Below are positions 8,346-16,069 of a DNA stretch of 64,000 bases, one piece after another. Within the stretch, counting starts at the first letter, position 1, and each line of letters starts with the position of its first letter. Made by a program: the position numbers and the translations under genes. The DNA comes from Anaerospora hongkongensis (lineage in GTDB: Bacteria > Bacillota > Negativicutes > Sporomusales > DSM-15969), in contig NZ_SLUI01000006.1 of NCBI RefSeq assembly GCF_004339805.1, forward strand, positions 43,399 through 107,398. Reading direction: 5' to 3'. Below the pieces are notes generated by a model. It saw nothing but the letters and a program-made list of their open reading frames with translations. It did no database searches and was not told the origin of the DNA.

Positions 8346-8480
8346 GTTGCCAGTCTTTTTATGACGCGTTTTCGTGAACGTAAAGTTTCTATGGGAGGGA
8401 ATTGCGATCGACAAGACGAATACTATTTTGTCGCTTTATTGTACTTTGTGTTCATTGGAAGACATTCGTTGGGGGTAAAC

Positions 8481-9629
8481 ATGCAAAAATGGAAGAGGCA
8501 GGCAATTGCTATTTTGTTACTGATTGCGACCATCGGTGAGTTAGGTACCACGATTCCGGTAGCATTTGCGGAGGCTACAGAACAATACGAGAGTACGTTA
8601 GAAAGCCTGTCCCGCAAAATGCGGGAACAACTGGGCAAAGTGAATCAAATTAAACAAGAGGTTAATACTGTATCTGGTCAGCTTGATGCCATTGAGACTG
8701 ATCTAGAGCGTAATACAAACGAGCTAAAATCGGTAGAGAGCCGACTCATGGCAACCCAGAAACGAGTAGAGGAAAACCAAGAATTGCTCCAAAAGACCGA
8801 ACGCAGTATTGCTGTTCGTTCCCAGGTTCTGAATAAGCGAATACGTGATATATATATGAATGGTCAGGTCAGTTATATTGATGTGCTATTCGGTGCTACT
8901 AACTTTAGCGATTTTATTACTCGGTATGAACTACTCAAGCGGGTGCTTCGTGCCGACATGGAATTGATTGCTAAGGCAAAAGCAGAACGGGAATTGGTAA
9001 CGCAGAAAAAAAACGAGCTTGAACGCGATTTAGCTGTTGTGCAAAACCTCCGCCAACAGGCAGTGGAAAAACGTACTATGGTGGCGTCGCGTTATCAGGC
9101 TAAGCGGGATGTGCTGGATAACTTAGAAACTGAGCGAAGCTCTGCCCAACTCGCTTATGATGAGCTGCAGCAGGCATCAAGCCGAATAGAAGCAATGATA
9201 AGAGCGCGAAAAGGTGGACAGGCGCCAACCGGCGGACAGGTGACAGGTCGCTATATCTGGCCGGCTTCAGGGCCGATTACCTCGCCCTTTGGCTGGCGAA
9301 CCCATCCGATATTTGGCAATCAACGTCTTCATGCCGGGATTGACATCGGCGCTGATTATGGTGACACTGTTATAGCTGCTGATGGCGGTGTTGTTATTAC
9401 ATCTGGTTGGATTAGCGGTTATGGTAAAACAATTATTATTGAGCATAATGGCACCTATTCTACGCTATATGGACATAACTCAGAACTCCTAGTTAGCGAA
9501 GGAGAAATAGTGCGCAAAGGGCAGCCTATCGCCAGAGTTGGCGAAACTGGTTATACGACAGGGCCTGTTTCGCATTTTGAAGTGCGCGTGAATGGCGCGC
9601 CGAATGACCCGCTTAGCTATTTACCATAA
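8481..9629 (+). CDS. EnvC-like murein hydrolase activator / M23 peptidase-domain protein
   Basis: This 382-aa exported protein has a signal peptide (residues 1-31), a long coiled coil (about 32-250) and a C-terminal LytM/M23 domain. The domain keeps the zinc ligands HAGID and the last histidine, and the YGH loop, but the usual HLHFE motif reads VSHFE, so the first catalytic histidine of HxH is missing. EnvC-type proteins with degenerate LytM domains activate amidases at division instead of cutting peptidoglycan, so an activator role is plausible. I chose the ATG at 8481 behind GGGGG because it places the signal peptide at the N-terminus. A terminator follows at 9653. Confidence 0.88.
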   Translation: MQKWKRQAIAILLLIATIGELGTTIPVAFAEATEQYESTLESLSRKMREQLGKVNQIKQEVNTVSGQLDAIETDLERNTNELKSVESRLMATQKRVEENQELLQKTERSIAVRSQVLNKRIRDIYMNGQVSYIDVLFGATNFSDFITRYELLKRVLRADMELIAKAKAERELVTQKKNELERDLAVVQNLRQQAVEKRTMVASRYQAKRDVLDNLETERSSAQLAYDELQQASSRIEAMIRARKGGQAPTGGQVTGRYIWPASGPITSPFGWRTHPIFGNQRLHAGIDIGADYGDTVIAADGGVVITSGWISGYGKTIIIEHNGTYSTLYGHNSELLVSEGEIVRKGQPIARVGETGYTTGPVSHFEVRVNGAPNDPLSYLP

Positions 9630-9652
9630 TTAAAGAAGAAACTGACAATGAC

Positions 9653-9677
9653 GTCCGCCCTATAAGGGCGGATTTTT
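9653..9677 (+). terminator. Rho-independent terminator
   Basis: TCCGCCC-TATA-AGGGCGGA followed by TTTTT forms a compact stem with poly-T, ending the M23 gene and facing the convergent spoIVB gene. Confidence 0.9.
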
Positions 9678-9715
9678 CGTTAGCAGGTAAAGCGACAGTG
9701 CGAACTAACAATAGT

Positions 9716-11023
9716 CTAATTTTCATTTTGGGGTAAAGGCCGAAAGAAAGGAAGTGAAGAAACCAGTTTTTCTGTTTTGGGAATTAAACCACTCTCCATG
9801 AGCATCCAGTCGGCGAAACAACCGTAGCCTCTGTTGGGGTCGCTGATGAAGACGTGGGTGACGGCACCGATCAACCTATCATTTTGAATAATGGGGCTGC
9901 CGCTCATACCTTGTACAATGCCACCTGTTTTAGCAAGTAGTCGGGGATCGGTGACTTTGATCACAAGGCCTTTACTGGCAGGATAATCTTGGGGATTAAT
10001 TTTTTCAATTTCAATAGTAAAACGTTCTACAGTAGTTCCTTCAATTACGGTTAAGATTTCTGCCGGTCCTAGTTGAATTTGCATTCGGGAAGCCACGGGG
10101 ATGGCTTTTGTATATAAATCGTTTTGAGGTAAAAAACTCAGCTGTCCATAAATGCCGAATTGAGTATTTTTCTGAACATCACCTAAGATAGTGTCGCCAT
10201 TGGCAAATATACCAATCTTTTCGCCAGGTCGCCCAAGTTTTCCTGGTTGAATAGCCTGAATCGAAGCAAGAACAACATTACCTTCTTCTGAATCAATCGG
10301 TTGTAGGGTATCGCTGTCGGTAATGCGATGGCCGAGAGCGCCATAGACGCGGGAAGTAGGATCATAGAAGCTTAGAGTGCCGATTCCTGAGGCGCTGTCC
10401 CGCACGAACAGGCCAATTCGATAACGACCGGTTTCCGGGCAGAGGAGCGGCGAGAGCGAAAGAGAGAGAATTTGAGTGCCGCGCTGTAACGAAACATTCA
10501 GCGGCTGACCTTTTTTTCCTGCTATGTCAATAGTTTCTGCGAGCTGATTTTCCGTACACATATAGGTATTATTCACACTAAGAATGACGTCACCAGTCTG
10601 GATTCCGGCATCTTTGGCAGGATTGGCAGATGAACGAGATGTCGCTGATATAGGAGAGAAACCTACAACTATGACACCTCGCGCGTGGAGTGACGTGCCG
10701 ATGGACTGGCCGCCGGGAATGACCTTTACCGGTGGTAGGATATCAAATTGAACTGTACGTAAGGGTACAACTCCAAAGAGTTTAAAGTCGATGGAACCAT
10801 GACCGCTAACTTGTTGTGGGGAGAAAACGGGGACAGTAGAGGCGAGTTTTGCCGGGGCTCGTCCGAGGGAAGTAACATTGGCAGTAATGAGATAAGGGAT
10901 AGTGGCAACGGAAATTTGTGACTCATCAGCAAACAGTAAGGTATGGGCCGGAAGAGTATACGCTTGTCGAAATGGAGAAGTGAAGCAAAATGCAATAAGA
11001 AGTATGGCAATTGCTATTCCCAT
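9716..11023 (-). CDS. spoIVB: SpoIVB stage IV sporulation serine peptidase
   Basis: SpoIVB is the forespore-secreted signalling peptidase that triggers activation of pro-sigma-K processing. The protein has an N-terminal membrane anchor, a PDZ domain (AGIQTGDVILSVNN region, about residues 140-185) and the S55 domain with GALGHRI (catalytic His) and GMSGSPII (catalytic Ser), followed by GAVTHVFISDPNRGYG. The ATG at 11023 has no ribosome site. A good GAGGTG lies about 36 bases upstream and is followed by an in-frame ATT at 11056, which could be the real, rare start and would add 11 residues. It stands alone here, without recN or spo0A. Confidence 0.93.
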   Translation of the reverse strand: MGIAIAILLIAFCFTSPFRQAYTLPAHTLLFADESQISVATIPYLITANVTSLGRAPAKLASTVPVFSPQQVSGHGSIDFKLFGVVPLRTVQFDILPPVKVIPGGQSIGTSLHARGVIVVGFSPISATSRSSANPAKDAGIQTGDVILSVNNTYMCTENQLAETIDIAGKKGQPLNVSLQRGTQILSLSLSPLLCPETGRYRIGLFVRDSASGIGTLSFYDPTSRVYGALGHRITDSDTLQPIDSEEGNVVLASIQAIQPGKLGRPGEKIGIFANGDTILGDVQKNTQFGIYGQLSFLPQNDLYTKAIPVASRMQIQLGPAEILTVIEGTTVERFTIEIEKINPQDYPASKGLVIKVTDPRLLAKTGGIVQGMSGSPIIQNDRLIGAVTHVFISDPNRGYGCFADWMLMESGLIPKTEKLVSSLPFFRPLPQNEN

Positions 11024-11286
11024 GATGGTGCGGTAGGGGCGGTCAGTGCTGCGAATACTTCATCACCTCGATTCCTTTGTATGTGATAAAATTTGATATA
11101 TTAACTATTCCCGATGAGATGGGCAGATTATTCTAGGTAATTTTCCAAGTTATGTTTGAATGTGCAGTCAGGGTAGTAGAAATGGAAGAATACTTTGTTG
11201 GTAATTTTTACGATCGGCCTTAATGAGTGAGCTAGAACGAATCAATGCACTAATATATGATCATGGTTCTTTAGCTACATCAGAAC

Positions 11287-11336
11287 AAAAAAACGCCAAG
11301 TACTACCGGCAAAACAAAGGCGGGTAGTACTTGGCG
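11287..11336 (-). terminator. Rho-independent terminator
   Basis: CGCCAAGTACTACC pairs with GGTAGTACTTGGCG; on the minus strand the stem is followed by TTTTTTT. It ends the deacetylase transcript from 12119. The rest of the 328-base gap up to spoIVB shows no gene. Confidence 0.9.
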
Positions 11337-11351
11337 AGTCTGAAGAAAAAC

Positions 11352-12119
11352 TTATATTCCCAGTAGACTTTCGATATTTGATTTGGCCAGTCGGAGACGA
11401 AAACTCCATAAATCTAACTTAGGGCCAAAAATAGAAATGCGTTTAAGTTCGTATAGGTTAGCATCCTTAAAATTAAGCCCGGTAACACCGGAAAATGCTC
11501 CATTATAACCAGCGCTTTTTAGATATTCAAACATGGCTGGCGAAAACAGGCCATGGGGATAGGCTAGAAAGGTAACTGGTTTACTTAAGCGTTGCTCCAG
11601 TTCAAGTTTAGAATTTTGGATTTCTTGCTCCCATTGGGCCGGGCTTAGTGTAGTTAGCGCAGTATGCGACAGAGTATGAGAGCCGATATCGATATTACGT
11701 GCCTGCATGGCTTGCATTTGATCCCAAGACATATATCCAGGCTGACCGACTTTATTGACGGCAATGAACACGGCGGCCCTCAGTCCATATTTTTCCAAGA
11801 TCGGCAGTGCCGTCGTGAAATTATCCTCATAACCATCGTCAAAGGTAATTACAACAGGCTTAGCAGGTAAATCGCGCTTACCGGCTAAGCCGTCAGCTAA
11901 CTGGGGGAGGGAAATAGCTGTAAATCCATTTTCAGCTAAATATTGCATTTGACGGTCAAACAACTCCGGGTTGATAGTATAGATGGTGTCGTCAGTGCTG
12001 ACTTTGTGATACGCCAGAATGGGTACACCGATAGGAGTGACAAACAAGAACCAAGCCAAACTGATGAAGATAATCATAAGGCTGGCCAAGTAAAACAGTG
12101 GTTGGCGGTAAAGCTTCAT
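11352..12119 (-). CDS. Polysaccharide deacetylase (PgaB/IcaB-like)
   Basis: A 255-aa protein with one N-terminal membrane anchor (about residues 8-30) and a carbohydrate esterase 4 domain. PILAYHKV opens the domain, ITFDDGYEDN provides the metal-binding aspartates, and IGSHTLSHTAL the HxxxH motif; AYPHG follows. The YHKV opening and permuted look match the IcaB/PgaB group, which de-N-acetylates poly-N-acetylglucosamine, although peptidoglycan is possible. ATG follows AAAAGGAGG. It is the last gene of a minus-strand run after DUF881 and sbp. Confidence 0.88.
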   Translation of the reverse strand: MKLYRQPLFYLASLMIIFISLAWFLFVTPIGVPILAYHKVSTDDTIYTINPELFDRQMQYLAENGFTAISLPQLADGLAGKRDLPAKPVVITFDDGYEDNFTTALPILEKYGLRAAVFIAVNKVGQPGYMSWDQMQAMQARNIDIGSHTLSHTALTTLSPAQWEQEIQNSKLELEQRLSKPVTFLAYPHGLFSPAMFEYLKSAGYNGAFSGVTGLNFKDANLYELKRISIFGPKLDLWSFRLRLAKSNIESLLGI

Positions 12120-12174
12120 AATAGCCTCCTTTTATTAGTGACAGTGGTATGCGAATTTGGTAATGTCATGGCGG

Positions 12175-12504
12175 TTACCGTTTTAAGAAATGGCGGCGAA
12201 TGATAGCCAAGTTTTGAAAAACTCTGAGACCAAAGGCTAAGAGAGCCACATAATAGAGATCAATGCCAATCCGTTCCCCCATGTAGACGAGTCCGGCAGC
12301 CAAGAACGCATTAGTGAAAAAGCCACTCATAAAAATTAGATTATCAAACTTTTTATCTACTCCTGCTCGTAAACCGCCAAACACTGAGTCCAACGAAGCA
12401 AGCAAGGCTACTGACAAATATTTAGCATATTCGATTGGCATACTAATTGGTAAAAAAGTGCCAACGAGAAGGCCAAGCAGGATGCCGAGGACAGGTAAAA
12501 TCAT
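12175..12504 (-). CDS. sbp: Small basic protein (DUF1290)
   Basis: A 109-aa protein with three to four membrane helices and the family features LPVLGILLGLLVG, LASLDSVFGGLRA and a basic tail RRHFLKR. Sbp is found beside ftsA or DUF881 in many Firmicutes and its role is not firmly known; a link to division or envelope is inferred from context. ATG follows GGAGGT. It begins two bases after the stop of DUF881, so they are co-transcribed. Confidence 0.92.
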   Translation of the reverse strand: MILPVLGILLGLLVGTFLPISMPIEYAKYLSVALLASLDSVFGGLRAGVDKKFDNLIFMSGFFTNAFLAAGLVYMGERIGIDLYYVALLAFGLRVFQNLAIIRRHFLKR

Positions 12505-12506
12505 CG

Positions 12507-13196
12507 CTATTTACCTCCATTCGGGATTGGTTGGGCATATTTGAAATGAAACGTGTCTTTAAAGGCCGGAAGTTCTATGGTGGTTGACCGCTTTACCACA
12601 ATTTGGATGCCCCAAAATTGCAGAGTCTCTATGACTCCACCGCGAATTTTTAAGGACGTTTCCAGCGTTGCTGGATCTCCGATGGCTTTGATTTCAAAGG
12701 GGGCAGCTAAGCTTGTGTTGTTGACCGATATAAATGGTCCAGCTGTGCGGACTTCGGAAGAAGCAATCAGGCGTTGATTATTGACAGAAATGGCCTCGGC
12801 GCCGGCTGCTCGCAATTCATTGAGGATTTTTAAAATATCTTCATCTTTTATTAAATACAAATTGGGATTTTTACTCCCGACAGGCGAAGCTGGTTTAGTA
12901 TCGTCCACAGTGACAATGATGCCAGTACCTTGTAGTGCTACTACCCCAGCGCCCATTTTAATGTTTTCCAAATCCTTCATGGCCGCATCATTTGAAGGAC
13001 TTTGGCGTAGGTCGCGCACCTGGTTCTCGAGAGAGAGGCGTTCTTTTTCTACTTGAATCAGACGTTGGGTGAGATCTTCGGCCCGTTGAAATTGCAAGGA
13101 AGAGCGAATATCCTGTGTGGTGCGAAATTGGATAGCCAGCATAAATCCCAGAATAACACAAACCATGGCGATTGAAAGTTGTCCATGTTTTACCAA
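12507..13196 (-). CDS. DUF881 family membrane protein (YlxW/YlxX-like)
   Basis: The 229-aa product has a single membrane helix at residues 6-25, a coiled-coil stretch (about 35-75) and the DUF881 globular domain with GTGIIVTVDD, LNELRAAGAEAISVN and AIGDPATLE motifs. It is an extracytoplasmic, membrane-anchored protein typically encoded with Sbp near division genes. I place the start at TTG 13196 because an AGGAG site lies seven bases before it; the longer open frame upstream has no ribosome site and would give an unlikely His-rich leader. Confidence 0.9.
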   Translation of the reverse strand: MVKHGQLSIAMVCVILGFMLAIQFRTTQDIRSSLQFQRAEDLTQRLIQVEKERLSLENQVRDLRQSPSNDAAMKDLENIKMGAGVVALQGTGIIVTVDDTKPASPVGSKNPNLYLIKDEDILKILNELRAAGAEAISVNNQRLIASSEVRTAGPFISVNNTSLAAPFEIKAIGDPATLETSLKIRGGVIETLQFWGIQIVVKRSTTIELPAFKDTFHFKYAQPIPNGGK

Positions 13197-13256
13197 TATA
13201 TCACTCCTATTATGATGACGATGTGTGGTCGCCACTCTTTGGCCAAGTTGAGGGAC

Positions 13257-13309
13257 TTGACAAGAATGTTTGCCACCCATTATTATTATACATATGAACA
13301 TATATTCAT
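13257..13309 (+). promoter_or_regulatory. Sigma-A promoter with ArsR/CadC-type operator
   Basis: TTGACA (13257-13262) and TATTAT (13281-13286) are 18 bases apart. Directly after the -10 lies ATGAACATATATTCAT (13294-13309), an inverted repeat of the TGAA-N6-TTCA type bound by ArsR/SmtB regulators. Its position over the start point fits repression relieved by metal. It would drive the genes from 13388 to 18508. Confidence 0.7.
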
Positions 13310-13387
13310 GCAATGCGATATTAAGGCTTTGCAAGATATTGAGAAACAAATAGGCTATATTTTTTAAATGGAGGTTGTACAGAAATC

Positions 13388-13711
13388 ATGGGCTTTGAAG
13401 ATCTTTTTAGGGTATTCGGCGGACATCATGGCGATAGGCATCGTGGCAGTTACGATCGTCATCATCATGGCCATGACGGTCACCATAATGGATATCGCGA
13501 GCCATGCAGCCAAAATTCACCTACAGATAGCTATCCTCCTGCTCCGGCGGTGGAACAGGCGCCGTGTCCAAAATGCACCAAACCAGTACAAGTTGGATTT
13601 AAATTCTGCCCTTCATGTGGGGCGAGTCAAGAACCGGCGGCATGCAAAGGCTGCGGTGCGAAAATGCCACCCGCTGCTGCGTTTTGTCCAGGTTGTGGTG
13701 CAAAAGCTTAA
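13388..13711 (+). CDS. His-rich double zinc-ribbon protein of the metal-resistance operon
   Basis: This 107-aa protein has a histidine-rich stretch at residues 13-33 (runs such as DRHHHGHDGHH) and a C-terminal pair of zinc ribbons built from CPKC, CPSC, CKGC and CPGC. Both parts can bind Zn or Cd. It is the first gene after the metal-responsive promoter and precedes the ArsR regulator and two metal pumps, so a metal buffer or chaperone role is a reasonable inference. The ribosome site GGAGG is 13 bases before the ATG. No similar operon member is known to me by name. Confidence 0.8.
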   Translation: MGFEDLFRVFGGHHGDRHRGSYDRHHHGHDGHHNGYREPCSQNSPTDSYPPAPAVEQAPCPKCTKPVQVGFKFCPSCGASQEPAACKGCGAKMPPAAAFCPGCGAKA

Positions 13712-13737
13712 GGTTAATTGTATTTTTGAGGTGACGT

Positions 13738-14100
13738 ATGAAAGATTTATTACATGATATGTGTGAAGAGTATTGCGAGCATCCTGAGACGATATGCCAT
13801 GCAAAGGCTGAACTGCTACCAGAAAATACAGTGCAGCAATTAGCGGAAACATTCAAGATTTTAGGTGATGGTACCCGAATTAAACTATTGTATCTCTTAA
13901 CGAATCGGGAAATGTGCGTGTGCGATATTGCCGAAACGCTCTCCATGGGGCAGTCGGCAATTTCCCACCAACTTCGCGTACTACGTAGTGCCAGACTGGT
14001 CAAATATCGCCGGGAAGGCAAAGAAGCCTGGTACTCCCTGGACGATGATCATGTAGTGAGCTTAATGCTCCAGGGCTTGGAACATATCAAACACGATTAA
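13738..14100 (+). CDS. ArsR/SmtB-family metal-responsive repressor (CadC-like)
   Basis: This 120-aa regulator has the winged-helix core of the family: FKILGDGTRIKLLYLL, the CVCD segment of the metal site in helix alpha-3, and the recognition helix MGQSAISHQLRVL. The N-terminus has extra cysteines and histidines (CEEYCEHPETICH), as in CadC, which bind Cd/Pb/Zn. The C-terminal DDDHVVSLMLQGLEHIKHD provides the alpha-5 zinc ligands. It very likely represses its own operon through the site at 13294. ATG follows GAGGTG. Confidence 0.92.
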   Translation: MKDLLHDMCEEYCEHPETICHAKAELLPENTVQQLAETFKILGDGTRIKLLYLLTNREMCVCDIAETLSMGQSAISHQLRVLRSARLVKYRREGKEAWYSLDDDHVVSLMLQGLEHIKHD

Positions 14101-14133
14101 AAGGTCGATGGCCATATGAAGGAGGGCAGGAAA

Positions 14134-16032
14134 ATGAGCGGACATGAACACAATCATGAACATGGTGCCGGTCAATTAAATACTACCCGTGAGATTGTTT
14201 TGATTGGTACTGCATTGGCTTTACTAGTAGTGGGGTCAATCTTTCGGGACGCTTTACATGACACTCCGTATGCTATTGCTGAATACGTTGTTTTTTTGCT
14301 AGCCTATGGGATTAGCGGCTGGAATGTGGTATTCAGTGCAGTCCGGAATGCAAGCAAGGGGACGTTTTTTGATGAAAATTTTCTGATGACAATCGCTACG
14401 GTTGGAGCTTTTTTGTTGCATGAAATGCCGGAAGCCGTAGGTGTTATGGTGTTTTTTAAAGTTGGTGAGTTTTTACAGGATTTAGCTGTAGAGCGGTCCC
14501 GCCGGTCCATTGTCGCCGTGTTGGAATTGCGACCAGAGTATGCCAATCTAAAACAAGGGGATACGATTAGTAAAGTGACCCCAGACACGGTAAAGATCGG
14601 GGATGTCATTATCATTAAACCCGGTGAGCAGGTGCCGCTGGATGGTGAAATTACTTCCGGACAGTCCCGGGTGAATACGGCAGCTTTGACCGGTGAGTCT
14701 GTGCCCCGTCAGGTTGGTCCTGGCGAGGTAGTTCTGGCTGGTATGGTGAATCAGACGGGTGTGTTGACGGTTACGGTCACCAAACCTGTGGGCGAATCGG
14801 CAATTGCGAGAGTTATTCAACTGGTGGAACAATCTAGCAGTTTAAAATCCAAGACCGAAAAATTTATCACAAAATTTGCCACCTATTATACGCCGGTGGT
14901 CGTGCTGGCCGCAGTAGCTGTGGCCCTTTTACCCCCCCTTATCTGGCCAGGTGAGGCTTTTGCCGACTGGATGCGGCGGGCTCTGATTCTATTGGTAATC
15001 TCTTGTCCGTGCGGTTTGGTTATTAGTATTCCCCTCGGATATTTCGGTGGTGTGGGGGGAGCGGCCAAACGGGGTATTATGGTTAAAGGCTCAACTTATC
15101 TGGATAGCTTGGCAGCCACTCGGACAGTTGTTTTCGATAAAACAGGCACTTTGACCCAAGGTGTGTTTAAAGTAACCGGAATCTATCCGCAAACAGGTTT
15201 TGTTGAGGAAGAACTGCTTAGACTGACAGCGTTTGCCGAAGTGCATTCCAGTCACCCGATTGCTCAGTCTATCATGGAGGCTTATGGGCAATCAGTGGAT
15301 GCTTCCTCACTAGCCGACTATGAGGAAATCGCCGGGCACGGGATCCGGGCTAGAATTGGGACGCAAGAAGTGCTTGTTGGGAATGAACGTCTGCTTCGGC
15401 GGGAGAACATCACCGTTGAGCCGGTACAAGAAGCGGGCACGGTAGTCTATCTGGCTATTGATCAGGTGTACGCCGGGTATTTGGTAATCGCGGATGAATT
15501 GAAGGCAGACGCGCCGTCCATTGTTGCCGGGCTTAAAGCGGCAGGTGTGGAGCAAGTTGGGATGTTATCTGGCGATCGGGAGCTAGTGGCCCAGGATGTT
15601 GCCTCTAAGCTAGGTCTGGATTTTTACCGGGCGGGACTATTGCCGGAACAGAAAGTGGCGTTTGTGGAAGAACTTCTACAGCGAGCAGAAAACGGGAAAA
15701 AGATTGCTTTTGTGGGTGATGGTATTAATGATGCACCCGTTATCGCCCGAGCCGATGTGGGCATTGCCATGGGAGGATTAGGTTCTGATGCGGCAGTAGA
15801 GACTGCCGATGTGGTTATTATGTCTGATGCGCCGTCGAAGGTTGCTGAGGCCATACAGATTGGGCGCAAGACCCGGCGAATTGTGTGGCAGAACGTAGTC
15901 TTTGCTTTGGGAGTAAAAGGGGTGTTTATCGCGTTGGGCATCGCCGGTGCAGCCACGATGTGGGAGGCTGTATTTGCTGATGTAGGGGTGGCTCTGCTGG
16001 CTGTTTTAAATGCTGGTCGGGTTTTACGGTAG
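14134..16032 (+). CDS. cadA: Cd/Zn-type P1B ATPase without HMA domain
   Basis: A 632-aa metal-exporting P-type ATPase. In place of CXXC-type HMA domains it has a short histidine-rich N-terminus (HEHNHEHG). Motifs are in order TGES, SCPCGLVIS in the membrane metal site, DKTGTLTQG, HP in the nucleotide domain, and GDGINDAP. CPCGL instead of CPCAL marks a branch distinct from the other two pumps in the window. The AGGAGGG ribosome site lies just inside a longer frame, so the start is ATG 14134. It follows the ArsR gene closely and precedes a second pump, so metal-induced co-expression is expected. Confidence 0.93.
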   Translation: MSGHEHNHEHGAGQLNTTREIVLIGTALALLVVGSIFRDALHDTPYAIAEYVVFLLAYGISGWNVVFSAVRNASKGTFFDENFLMTIATVGAFLLHEMPEAVGVMVFFKVGEFLQDLAVERSRRSIVAVLELRPEYANLKQGDTISKVTPDTVKIGDVIIIKPGEQVPLDGEITSGQSRVNTAALTGESVPRQVGPGEVVLAGMVNQTGVLTVTVTKPVGESAIARVIQLVEQSSSLKSKTEKFITKFATYYTPVVVLAAVAVALLPPLIWPGEAFADWMRRALILLVISCPCGLVISIPLGYFGGVGGAAKRGIMVKGSTYLDSLAATRTVVFDKTGTLTQGVFKVTGIYPQTGFVEEELLRLTAFAEVHSSHPIAQSIMEAYGQSVDASSLADYEEIAGHGIRARIGTQEVLVGNERLLRRENITVEPVQEAGTVVYLAIDQVYAGYLVIADELKADAPSIVAGLKAAGVEQVGMLSGDRELVAQDVASKLGLDFYRAGLLPEQKVAFVEELLQRAENGKKIAFVGDGINDAPVIARADVGIAMGGLGSDAAVETADVVIMSDAPSKVAEAIQIGRKTRRIVWQNVVFALGVKGVFIALGIAGAATMWEAVFADVGVALLAVLNAGRVLR

Positions 16033-16069
16033 AAAACACTCGATGAATAAGGAATGGGGAGATGAGATT

